Shown: piece after piece, positions 1 to 8,900 of the stretch
Numbering within the stretch: position 1 is the stretch's first letter
Layout of the letters: every line of letters begins with the position of its first letter
Made by a program: the position numbers and the translations under genes
IMG/VR virus record: IMGVR_UViG_3300042466_000422
Location: 1 to 32,299 of that record
DNA from: a virus
Strand: one strand, 5' to 3'
DNA length: 32,299 bases
Notes under the pieces: model-generated
Database searches by the model: none
What the model saw: the letters and a program-made list of their open reading frames with translations, nothing else
What the model was told of the DNA's origin: nothing

Positions 1-20
1 GGTTAAGCGACCTAACGAAG

Positions 21-41
21 AAAAACCCATTTGGTTTTTTT
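21..41 (+). terminator. weak hairpin with T-run upstream of terminase
   Basis: AAAAACC (21-27) can pair with GGTTTTT (33-39) across a 5-base loop and is followed by further T residues to 41. It has the outline of a Rho-independent terminator, but only two G-C pairs support the stem, so it would be weak. The A-run/T-run symmetry means it could act in either direction. It probably closes the transcription unit lying upstream, outside the window. Bases 1-64 hold no other recognisable feature; a cos site could lie here but no landmark identifies one. Confidence 0.4.
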
Positions 42-64
42 CAACAAGTTCCAGCTTTTGACCG

Positions 65-544
65 ATGACGCCCAAACCAAAATTCACGCAACTAGCCGAG
101 CGCATGGGCGTTGACGTTCGAACGATTACGAACTGGCGGAAACGCGACGGCTTTCCGCATGACGGAACGGTTGACGAGATCAAAGCTTGGGCGGACTCGC
201 ACGGACTCGGACGCGTAGGCGGCAGCGGTGGCGGACTCGCCGACCTCAAAGCCGAACTCATGCGCGAGCAGATCCGCCTCGCCAGGTCGAAGAACGAACG
301 CGAGGCCGGCGACGTGATCGACCGCGAAGTGGTCGAGGCGATGCTGGTCACGCTGGGTCAAAAGCTCGACCTGCTCTTGCGGCTCAAGCTTACGATCGAG
401 CTCGGACCGCGCGGCGTCGGGATGAACGCGGCAGAGCTAAACGTCGAAGGCGCCGCGATCCTGGCGGAGATCCGCGAGGTGGTGAACGCGAACATCGCGA
501 CCTTCGAAGCTGAGGCGCTGGACCGGTCGAGAGGAAGCGCATGA
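65..544 (+). CDS. terminase small subunit (Nu1-like)
   Basis: The 159-residue product has an N-terminal helix-turn-helix of the Nu1 type (about residues 7-28, with 'TQLAERMGVDVRTITNWRKR'). A Gly-rich hinge follows, then a charged helical C-terminal region of the kind used for oligomerisation and contact with the large subunit. In this family the protein recognises the packaging site and recruits the ATPase/nuclease subunit. Size and position just before a GpA-type large terminase fit that role, although one small gene intervenes. The ATG at 65 opens directly on the HTH and has no clear Shine-Dalgarno. The stop overlaps the next start (ATGA at 541-544), suggesting translational coupling. Confidence 0.85.
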   Translation: MTPKPKFTQLAERMGVDVRTITNWRKRDGFPHDGTVDEIKAWADSHGLGRVGGSGGGLADLKAELMREQIRLARSKNEREAGDVIDREVVEAMLVTLGQKLDLLLRLKLTIELGPRGVGMNAAELNVEGAAILAEIREVVNANIATFEAEALDRSRGSA

Positions 545-1020
545 CCACAAAATCTGTGACTATCGAATCATCAGAGGGTGCAGCCTGGTCATTCATCGCG
601 ACCCGTGGTTGGGTTGGTTTTTGCTCTAAATGCTTCGCTGAAATAACAAGAGAAAGCGCGCCACCGCCGTGTCATCAAAATCGTATGCGATGCAAGAAAT
701 GCCGTAACGAAAGCCGGCTCAAAGCTCGCGCCAACTGGATCGCAAAAAACCCAGAACCAGAACGCAAGCACCGCAGAAAATGCATTAGAAGAAATACAGA
801 GAAAAAGCGGGCCAGATCCCGCGAACTAGCCGAAAGCACTGGTGCGAGATGGAGCGGAGAGGAGGAGTCGTTTTTGCTGCGCAACATAGGAAAAATGACA
901 CAGGAGAAAATAGGGATCGCGCTAGGCAGGAGTTTTTCATCAATCGAGGTGAAGCTGTGGCGACTTAGATCTGCCTTGTCTAAAAATGCTGATACGCTTT
1001 CCGAGCGCGTCGGACTATAA
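541..1020 (+). CDS. zinc-finger plus Myb/SANT-like DNA-binding protein
   Basis: This 159-residue basic protein sits between the two terminase genes, where no gene is usually found. Two CxxC pairs (C28/C31 and C51/C54) form a likely zinc knuckle. A very basic helix with 'NPEPERKHRRK' follows, resembling the amino-terminal part of phage endonuclease VII or HNH-type proteins. Residues about 102-145 ('RWSGEEESFLLRNIGKM' and onward) look like a Myb/SANT-type helical DNA-binding domain. No complete HNH or His-Me catalytic motif is visible. Its base composition is more AT-rich (48% GC over 781-840) than the terminase genes, suggesting separate acquisition. It may be a relic or variant homing endonuclease, or a packaging accessory factor; function unknown. 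Confidence 0.6.
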   Translation: MTTKSVTIESSEGAAWSFIATRGWVGFCSKCFAEITRESAPPPCHQNRMRCKKCRNESRLKARANWIAKNPEPERKHRRKCIRRNTEKKRARSRELAESTGARWSGEEESFLLRNIGKMTQEKIGIALGRSFSSIEVKLWRLRSALSKNADTLSERVGL

Positions 1021-1022
1021 CG

Positions 1023-2813
1023 GTGACGGATTCCGACTCTCTACTTTCGACCCTGCGCCTCCCGCAGCCCGACCTCTCGCCGATCTACGACTGGGCGCGC
1101 CGGCACATCATCCTGCCGGAGAGCTACGCGACGCCGGGGCCGTTCAACGTCAAGATCTCGCCGTGGCTGATTCCAATCTTCGACGCGCTCCAGAATCCGC
1201 TCGTCAGGCGCGTGCACTTTCGGAAAGCGGTGCAAATAGGCGGCACGCTTGTCGCGGATATCTGGGTTCCGTGGCTTATCTGCAACGACGCCGGCCCGAT
1301 CTCGTGGACAATGCAGACCGACGAGATGATCGATAGGCATGCCAAGAGCCGGCTCAATCCGATCTTTGAAAGCTGCAAGCCAGTTGCGGCAATGCTGCCG
1401 AGACCGGGCCCGCACCGGACGACTACCGAGATCTACTTCGGCGGATTCTTTTTCCTGCTCAACCCGGCGAACCTTTCGAGCCAGCAAAGCCAGTCGATCC
1501 GCTACAAAATTAACGACGAGATCTGGCTGCCTAAGTGGCAAGACGTTTATGGTCATGCGGTTGCGCGCGTGTCTCGCTTCGAGGAAGTGGGGCGCTCGAA
1601 AATTTACAACACGTCGCAGGCGCCGATCATGGACCTCGAGACCGGCAACGTCGAGGACACGAGCTTCCGCCAGGGCACCCAGCAGGAGTGGAGCACCGAG
1701 TGCCCGGCGTGTCACAAGATCCACCCGGTCGCGTTCGCCTTGGACAAAAACGAAGACACCGGGCTCCGTGGCGGCGTGGTCTGGGATGCCGCGGCAAAGC
1801 GCGACGACGAGACCTGGGACGTGGCGCGAGCGGTCGAGTCCTGCCGCTTTCGCTGCCCGCATTGCGGCCACGAGTCGCCGGACACGGACACGACGCGGAC
1901 CGGATGGAAGCGTGCCGGGCGGTTCGTGCCGTTGAACCCGGCGGCGCCGGCCGAGATCCAGAGCTTTCGCGTCGAGTCTTTGGTCAGCCGGCCGATGCGG
2001 CTGCTCGTGGAAGAATTCTGTGAGGCGGACAATCACCACGTGCGTCAGGGTGACGACAAAATGAAAATCGAGTTTCGCACGAAGCGCGAGGCTCGGCCGT
2101 GGATCGTCGAGAAGAAGGTCGTCAACCTCTTCGTGCAGGCGAGCGACTACACCGTCGCTCAGTTCAGCAACGGCGAAGGGATCGAGGGCGAGGTCATCCG
2201 GTTCATGGCCGTGGACCGCCAGCAAGACCACTGGTGGGTCGAGATCGGCGCGTTCAGCTCGGCGACTGGTCCGACCTACCGGCAACTTTACTTCGGGCGG
2301 ATCGAGACGCGGGACCAGCTCCGTCAAATGCAGTATCGCTACAAGGTCCAGGACGCATGTGTGGCGCAGGATCGCGGCTATCGCCCGGCCGACGTTGACC
2401 GGGACTGCGCGGACTTTGGCTGGCGCGGGATGCGCGGACACGCGCGCAAGACCTGGACGATGCGCGACGAGCACACCGATGCGCTGGTCAACTTCCCATT
2501 CTCGGAGCCCCGGGTCAGCGACTACCGCGGCGGCGACGTGTATTACTACGACTGGAGCGGCGACTATTTCAAGGACCTCCTGGCGAACGCGCTCGAGGCC
2601 AAGGGCGATCTCAAATGGCTGATGCCGGCGGACGTTAATCCGCTTTACCTCGAGCACCTAAAGGGTGAGTCAAAGGTCGAGATCCGGACCGGCGTCTGGG
2701 AATGGCGTGAGGTAAAAAGCAACGCGCCGAATCATGGCTTGGACACGAGTGCGATGATGCTCTGCATGGCGACGATCGCGAACGTGCTGCGCTACACGCC
2801 GGTCAAAGACTGA
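1023..2813 (+). CDS. terminase large subunit (GpA family)
   Basis: The 596-residue product is the packaging motor of the lambda GpA type. A deviant Walker A lies at residues 68-75 ('KAVQIGGT', compare lambda 'KSARVGYS') and a Walker B-like 'INDEIW' at about 163-168. Two CxxC zinc-ribbon pairs (in 'CPACHK' and 'CPHCGH') follow, as often in this family. The C-terminal nuclease half shows 'MAVDRQQDHWWVEI' and 'AQDRGYR', matching the acidic metal-binding positions. GpA enzymes cut concatemers at cos sites and drive ATP-dependent DNA translocation into the prohead. The start is GTG at 1023, two bases after the preceding stop; the next in-frame ATG would remove conserved sequence. Confidence 0.93.
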   Translation: MTDSDSLLSTLRLPQPDLSPIYDWARRHIILPESYATPGPFNVKISPWLIPIFDALQNPLVRRVHFRKAVQIGGTLVADIWVPWLICNDAGPISWTMQTDEMIDRHAKSRLNPIFESCKPVAAMLPRPGPHRTTTEIYFGGFFFLLNPANLSSQQSQSIRYKINDEIWLPKWQDVYGHAVARVSRFEEVGRSKIYNTSQAPIMDLETGNVEDTSFRQGTQQEWSTECPACHKIHPVAFALDKNEDTGLRGGVVWDAAAKRDDETWDVARAVESCRFRCPHCGHESPDTDTTRTGWKRAGRFVPLNPAAPAEIQSFRVESLVSRPMRLLVEEFCEADNHHVRQGDDKMKIEFRTKREARPWIVEKKVVNLFVQASDYTVAQFSNGEGIEGEVIRFMAVDRQQDHWWVEIGAFSSATGPTYRQLYFGRIETRDQLRQMQYRYKVQDACVAQDRGYRPADVDRDCADFGWRGMRGHARKTWTMRDEHTDALVNFPFSEPRVSDYRGGDVYYYDWSGDYFKDLLANALEAKGDLKWLMPADVNPLYLEHLKGESKVEIRTGVWEWREVKSNAPNHGLDTSAMMLCMATIANVLRYTPVKD

Positions 2814-2831
2814 GCCTAGAAAATAAAAAAC

Positions 2832-3545
2832 ATGGACTCATTTTCGCTCGAACATTGCGCGCAAATCTCGGCGCCCGCTTTGCCCATTTTCCACGCTACC
2901 GGAACGCTGGACCTGCGGCTTGCAGACTGCATGGACGTGATGCGTGAGTTTCCTGACAAGCATTTCGACCTCGCCATCGTCGATCCGCCGTATGGAATGG
3001 GCGAAATAGCCGATTCGGAAAAGTCGGCTGGCGTAAAAAACGGCAATAAACACGTCAGCAAAGGATGGAACGACGCACCGCCTCCTCCTGAATACTTCGC
3101 GGAACTCTGCCGCGTGAGCCGCAATCAAATCGTGTGGGGCGGAAACTACTTTCCGCTTCCTGTTTCGCGTGGTTGGATATTCTGGGACAAGCATGCGCCA
3201 ATCGTAAACTACGCCGACGGAGAGCTGGCATGGACGAGCTTCGATAAAAACCTGCGCAAGTTCTCAATGCACTGGCTTGGAGGAATCCGCGCCCAAATGG
3301 AAAAAGGATACGTGAACATCCACCCGACTCAAAAGCCGGTGAAGCTCTACTCGTGGCTGCTGGCTAACTACGCCAAGCAAGGCCAGCGCATCCTCGACAC
3401 CCACCTCGGGAGCGGCTCGCACGCAATCGCGTGCCACTACTTCGGCGCACACCTCACCGCCTGCGAAATCGACGCGGACTATTACACCGCCGCATGCGCC
3501 CGCATCGCCCGCGAGACTGCGCAGATGACCCTCGCTCATCAGTAA
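2832..3545 (+). CDS. orphan DNA methyltransferase (N6-adenine/N4-cytosine type)
   Basis: The 237-residue protein has 'DPPYGMG' (residues 51-57, motif IV, target amino-group binding) before 'HPTQKP' (164-169) and 'LDTHLGSGSHA' (188-198, the SAM-binding FxGxG-type motif I). That order marks the beta class of amino-methyltransferases. It would methylate adenine N6 or cytosine N4 in a short DNA site using S-adenosylmethionine. No restriction endonuclease is encoded nearby, so a protective (anti-restriction) or regulatory role is more likely than a complete restriction-modification system. Motif I reads HLGSGS where many relatives have PFxGSG; the glycines are kept. An A-rich leader precedes the ATG at 2832, without a Shine-Dalgarno. 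Confidence 0.9.
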   Translation: MDSFSLEHCAQISAPALPIFHATGTLDLRLADCMDVMREFPDKHFDLAIVDPPYGMGEIADSEKSAGVKNGNKHVSKGWNDAPPPPEYFAELCRVSRNQIVWGGNYFPLPVSRGWIFWDKHAPIVNYADGELAWTSFDKNLRKFSMHWLGGIRAQMEKGYVNIHPTQKPVKLYSWLLANYAKQGQRILDTHLGSGSHAIACHYFGAHLTACEIDADYYTAACARIARETAQMTLAHQ

Positions 3546-3579
3546 CAGACTGAGCCAGTTTGACGTTTCGAGCAGTGGT

Positions 3580-3816
3580 ATGCTCGACAACCCATTTCTC
3601 GGACTGGACACCGCGACGCTGACGGCGCTTAAGACCAAGACGATTGACGCGATCCAGGCCGTGCTGCTCAACCAAAGCTACAGCCTCAACGGCAAGAGCG
3701 TGAGCCGGGCGGATCTCAACGCGCTGAACAACATGCTCGGCAACTTGCAAGACGCATTGACCGACGCGGCCGGAACGTCAACGGATACGACCTTCATCAG
3801 CTTCAACGGCAACTAA
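3580..3816 (+). CDS. gpW-like head-tail joining protein
   Basis: The 78-residue protein has a helix, a short turn containing 'LNGKSVSRADLNALNNML' and a second helix, which is the layout of lambda gpW-type joiners ('G..V..ADL..L...L'). gpW proteins plug the portal after packaging and create the tail attachment site. Position supports the call: in lambda, W lies between the large terminase and the portal, as here. Sequence similarity is limited and the protein is short, so the assignment rests on pattern plus synteny. Confidence 0.6.
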   Translation: MLDNPFLGLDTATLTALKTKTIDAIQAVLLNQSYSLNGKSVSRADLNALNNMLGNLQDALTDAAGTSTDTTFISFNGN

Positions 3817-3821
3817 ACACC

Positions 3822-5996
3822 ATGAGCAACGACTTCTTCGACGCGTCAAAATTAGTCGCGCAAAAACCTTGGCTTGATCGCGCGCTCGAAAACATTGCAC
3901 CGACCTGGGCGCTCAAGCGTCTCGAGGCTCGCGTGCAGAAGTCTTTGTTCGAGTATAACGCGGCGCGCACCAATCGACTGTATTCGCCGAAGCAGTACGC
4001 TCAGCCGGCCGAGAGCTCGCAGAATCAGCGCGACCGCGTGGTCATGATGTACGAGGCGCGCGACCTGGTGGAAAACTTTCCAGAGGCGCGGGAGATCTCG
4101 CGCAAGTTCGGCCTCTACCTGACGCCGCACGAATACTCACCGACGACCGGCGACCGCGATTACAACCGGGTGATCGACGAGTATTTTCATCAATGGTGCA
4201 AAAATTGCGACGTGACGAACCGGCACAGCTTCAAGAAACTGGTGCAACTCGCAGCCGAGGAACGGCCGATCGACGGTGACTGTGGCTTCGTGATTCGCCG
4301 CAGCGGCGAAGGGCTCAAGCTTCAACTCGTGCCGGCCACGCGCATCGGTAACCCGAACGACACCGCGGTCGCGTCGAACAATTATTACCAGGGCATTATC
4401 ACGAACGACTTCGGCCAGCCGGTCGCATATCGGATCTTCCGCGTGGACCGCAACGGCGTTTACTTTGGCGCCGAGGACATCCCCGCGAATCAGTTTTGCC
4501 ATTACTTCGACCCGTTTCGCGTCGATCAATACCGCGGCATCACCGATCTGCACAGCGCGATCCAGACCGCGCGGATGCTCCACGAGATCCTCCAGGCCGA
4601 AAAGGCCGGCGTGCGCTTCTCGTCGCAACAGGCGGCGCTGATCTTCAACGACCGCGGCACCGCGAACCCGCGCAATCTTTTCCAGCCGAATCCTACGATG
4701 ACTCTGCCGAACGGGCAGCAGCAGAAAAACGAGCTTACCGAGGTCGGCATGATTCGGTACTTCCAGAACTCCGACCGCGTCGAGGTCATGCCGTCGCGTC
4801 CATCGCAGGCGTTCACGGGCTTTGTGCAGCATCTCATGCACGAGATTGCGCTCGGCGTCGGCGTGCCAGAAGGCGTGCTGTTCGGCACCCAAGACTACAA
4901 GGGACCAAGCGTGCGGGCAGAATTCGCCGCGGCCGATCGTGTCTTCACGAAGCAGCAAGGCGTGCTGACCGACAAGGTCTTGGATCCGATCAAGGACGCC
5001 GTGATCCTCGATGCTATCGCCCGCGGCGAGATCGCGCCACCAACTTTGATTGCCGGCGAGACGATGGTGCAGGCTTTGCGCCGGGCGACTAAGGGCGAGT
5101 GGCGCTTCCCGGCCAAGCTCTCGATTGACGTTGGCCGCGAGAGCGCCGCGAACATGAACGAGAACCGGCAGGGCGCGAAGTCGCTGCAAGAGATCGCAGC
5201 CGAGGAAGGCACCGACGCGTTCTCCAGGCTCGAGCAGATCGCAATCGAGGCCGGCTTTGTGAAGGAACTCGCGGTCAAATACGGTGTACCGGAGACGGCG
5301 ATCCGCCTCACCACGACCTCTCTGCCAAGCACGCCCGCGGCCGCGGCCGCAGCCGGCGACGCAGTCGGGGCGAGCGCAGCCGAGGCACAGGCCGCCAGCG
5401 TTGCAGCGGCGCCGGCCGCAATCGAGCCAGTCCAGCAGATCGAAAACGATGCGAACCTGGTCACGATCAACTTCGCGACCGACTCTTACATTCCGACGAA
5501 CGCGATGGCGGAAAACGCTCGGCGCGCGCTCGAGATCCGCGAGAAAAAGCCGATGTCGCAGCGCGGCATGACGAGCGTCGGCATTGCCAGGGCACGGGAT
5601 ATCATGAACAAGCGGCCGATGTCCGAGGACACCGTGCGCCGCATGAAAGCATTTTTCGATCGGCATGAAGCCGACAAGCAGGGCGAGACCTGGGACGAAC
5701 AAGGTAAGGGCTACCAGGCGTGGAACGGGTGGGGGGGAGACGCCGGCTACTCCTGGTCAACGGCCATCGTCGAGAGGCTGAATAAGCAGGCCGACACGAA
5801 GGAACTCAAAGCAGCATCGGCCGAAGTGCGGCAGACCTTTGCAGCGTTGCAACCACCGGAGCCCGAAGAGTGGCTCGACGCCGTGCAGAATTTCCGCGCG
5901 AAACAGAACGGCCGTGTCGATGAGATCAAGCAAAGCATCGTTGGAGAAAAATCTATCATCGAGTTAAGCAAGACGGTTAAAGCTAAAAAGAAATAA
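3822..5996 (+). CDS. portal protein (lambda gpB family) with C-terminal extension
   Basis: At 724 residues this is longer than the usual lambda-type portal (about 530). Residues 1 to about 490 follow the portal pattern, with an N-terminal 'LYSPKQYAQPAESSQNQRD' region, 'IDGDCGFVIRR', and the 'GVGVPEGVLFG' then 'SVRAEFAAADRVFTKQQ' segment typical of gpB proteins. Twelve copies would form the DNA entry ring. An Ala-rich linker (about 500-545) leads to an extra module from about 547 ('TINFATDSYIPTNAMAENA', 'SQRGMTSVGIARARDI', 'DEQGKGYQAWNGWGG'). I recognise this pattern from other phage proteins but cannot name a family. The A-rich leader lacks a Shine-Dalgarno. Confidence 0.9.
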   Translation: MSNDFFDASKLVAQKPWLDRALENIAPTWALKRLEARVQKSLFEYNAARTNRLYSPKQYAQPAESSQNQRDRVVMMYEARDLVENFPEAREISRKFGLYLTPHEYSPTTGDRDYNRVIDEYFHQWCKNCDVTNRHSFKKLVQLAAEERPIDGDCGFVIRRSGEGLKLQLVPATRIGNPNDTAVASNNYYQGIITNDFGQPVAYRIFRVDRNGVYFGAEDIPANQFCHYFDPFRVDQYRGITDLHSAIQTARMLHEILQAEKAGVRFSSQQAALIFNDRGTANPRNLFQPNPTMTLPNGQQQKNELTEVGMIRYFQNSDRVEVMPSRPSQAFTGFVQHLMHEIALGVGVPEGVLFGTQDYKGPSVRAEFAAADRVFTKQQGVLTDKVLDPIKDAVILDAIARGEIAPPTLIAGETMVQALRRATKGEWRFPAKLSIDVGRESAANMNENRQGAKSLQEIAAEEGTDAFSRLEQIAIEAGFVKELAVKYGVPETAIRLTTTSLPSTPAAAAAAGDAVGASAAEAQAASVAAAPAAIEPVQQIENDANLVTINFATDSYIPTNAMAENARRALEIREKKPMSQRGMTSVGIARARDIMNKRPMSEDTVRRMKAFFDRHEADKQGETWDEQGKGYQAWNGWGGDAGYSWSTAIVERLNKQADTKELKAASAEVRQTFAALQPPEPEEWLDAVQNFRAKQNGRVDEIKQSIVGEKSIIELSKTVKAKKK

Positions 5997-5997
5997 C

Positions 5998-8900
5998 ATG
6001 ATCCACACTCAGACTCAAATCGACAACCTCATCGAGCTGGCAATCATTCAGCGCGTCGAGCTCAAGAAGCTCGTCGAGTCGCTGCCCGAGTTGCGCACGC
6101 ACCTCTCGGTCGAGATCGAGCGCAACCTCAACGAGATCGAGCCACTACTGCGCGAAGAGCTGCAATCCTATTTACTGACCAACTCCCAGGCCGAGCACGC
6201 AAAGCTGGGCAATGCGCTCAAGCAAAAGATCGCCGAGCTGGCGGTCCAACTCGAAGACACGACTGCTGCAAAGTATTCCGTGTTGATGGCTGAGCGCGCC
6301 GAGAATGAAACGCTGTTGGCTAAGGCTGAAGCGCGTATCGCCGAGGCTGCATCTGCGCTGCCGAACGCGGTCAAAGAAATCGTCACCGAGGAACTCTCGC
6401 GCTTTCCTCGCGCGGGCGAAATCGACCAACTGCGCAAAGAATTCGCTGAGCCCAAGGGCTTGAATCCCCGGGGCAAGTGGGCGCCAGGTGAGACCTATCA
6501 GCGCTTGGACCTGGTGACATGGAACGGCGATTCCTTTGTTTCGAATATCGACGGCAACCGTGAGCGGCCGAGCCGGAGCGCGGCAGACTGGACTCTAAAT
6601 GCGGCACGCGGCAACAGTGGCGGCGGCGGCGGTGTCACATCGATCACCGACCTCTTGCCGATTCCAAGCAGCGGTCAGATCCTAGGCAGCGAAGGTCCGA
6701 ACTACGTGCCGAAGACCCTGGTGGCCGGCAGTAACATCACCATCACCGAGACGCCGACGACGATCACGATCACGGGCGACGAGGGACAGATCGAGTTACA
6801 GGACGGAACCGAAGCGGCGCCGTCGCTATTTTTTGTCAACGACACGAACACCGGACTCTATCGCCCGACGGCGGACACGGTCGGGATCGTCGGCGGCGGT
6901 AACGACATTGTGCGGTTGACCGGCGTGGCGAGCGCGACCGATTACCTCGAGATCAAGAATGGCATCGGTGTTGGCAGTCCGCTTCATGTACTCGCCGAGG
7001 GCGCGAGCGCGAACATCGGCGTGCATTTGCAGCCGAAGGGCAGCGGGCTTTTCACGATCAGCGACGGCACCGATTTCAACAAGGGCATCCGCTTCCGCAG
7101 CTCATCGAGCGCAGCCAGCGCAGTCACTTTGATCGACGCCGTCTCGACGGCCGGCCGCGTGGTTACTTTGCCAGACGCAACCGACACGCTGGTTGGACGA
7201 TCGACCGCCGACACGCTGAGCAACAAGACCATGATCGCGCCGGCGCTTGGCACGCCGACCGCTTTGATCGGCACGAATATCACCGGCACCGCGGCAGGAC
7301 TGACCGCGGGCAACGTGACTACGAACGCAAATCTGACCGGCGATGTGACGAGCGTGGGCAACGCAACAAGCATCGCCTCGGGCGTGATTGTAAACGCAGA
7401 CGTAAACGCGAGCGCGGCCATCGCTTACTCAAAGCTCAACCTGGCGACGAGCATCGTCGATGCAGACATCAGTGCAGCGGCCGCAATCGTGGACACGAAG
7501 CTCGCGACGATCTCGACCGCTTCGAAGGTCTCGAACAGCGCAACCACTGCGACCTCGGCGAACACCGCCAGCGCAATCGTTGCACGCGACGCCAGCGGCA
7601 ACTTTACCGCCGGCACGATCACGGCGAACCTGACCGGGAATGTCAGCGGATCCTCCGGTAGCACGACCGGCAACGCGGCCACGGCTACGGCGTTGCAGAC
7701 GGCTCGCGCGATCAACGGCGTGAACTTCGACGGCACCGCGGCAATCACGGTTGCGGCTGCAGCCGGCACGCTTACTGGCACGACCCTGGCATCGAACGTA
7801 ACCGCATCGAGTCTGACCAGCGTCGGGACTCTCGGCTCACTCACCGTCACCAATCCGATCACAGGCAGCGTCACGGGATCCAGCGGAAGCACGACCGGGA
7901 ACGCAGCGACGGCGACGGCTCTCGCGACCGGGCGCACCATTGCGATCACGGGCGACATTGTTTACACCTCGCCAAGCTTCGACGGCACCGGGAACGTCAC
8001 CGCGGCCGGTACGCTCGCGACCGTGGCGACGCCTGGATCTACTGGAGGGAGCACCGCGATCCCGATCATCACGATCAACGCGAAAGGCCTGACGACCTCG
8101 ATCACGACCGCGGCGGTCATTGCGCCGGCTGGTACGCTATCTGGCAACACCCTGGCGGCCGGGGTCACGGCTTCATCGCTGACCTCGCTCGGTACGATCG
8201 CGAATCTGACCGCGACGGCCGGCACGATCTCGACCACGCCGACCGCCTCCACCGACATCGCTAACAAGCTTTACGTGGATACGGTCGCGCAAGGTCTCGA
8301 CGCGAAAGCCTCGTGCGTCGCGGCCACCACGGCGGACATCACGCTGACCGGAGCGCAGACCATCGATGGCGTGAGCGTCGTCGCGGGCAATCGCGTCCTG
8401 GTCAAAAACCAATCGCTCTCGCAAAACAACGGGCTTTATCTTTGCGCATCGGGATCGTGGACTCGGACGACCGACGCGAACACCTGGGATGCGCTGACCT
8501 CGGCTTTCACGTTTATCGAGCAGGGCACGCTCAACGGAGACTGCGGCTTTGTCTGTACGGCTGACGCCGGCGGGACCCTGGGCACGACCGCGTTGCCCTG
8601 GTCTCAATTCTCGGGCGCCGGTACGTTCACCGCCGGCACCGGGCTGACGCTGACCGGATCCGTGTTCTCGCTCACCTCGCCGGTCGCAGTCGCAAACGGC
8701 GGAACCGGCTTGACGAGCCTGGGATCTGGCGTCGCGACCTTCCTCGGGACGCCATCGTCGGCGAACCTCCTGGCGGCGGTCAGCGACGAGACCGGATCCG
8801 GCTCGCTCGTGTTCGCCACGAGTCCGACGCTGGTCACGCCGGCGCTGGGCGCGGCCACTGCCACGTCGATTTCAGCAAGCGGAACAGTGACGGGTAGCAA

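Noticed and set aside
1041-2657. Long open frame on the minus strand across the large terminase gene
   Set aside because: It mirrors a certain GpA-type gene in GC-rich DNA and has no recognisable domain; a shadow frame.
4137-5702. 521-codon minus-strand frame across the portal gene
   Set aside because: Antisense to a clear portal gene with strong codon bias; low-complexity Arg-rich translation typical of a shadow.
7642-7923. Repeated DNA considered as a CRISPR array or mobile element repeats
   Set aside because: Repeats are protein-coding, diverge at third positions, and have no regular spacers.
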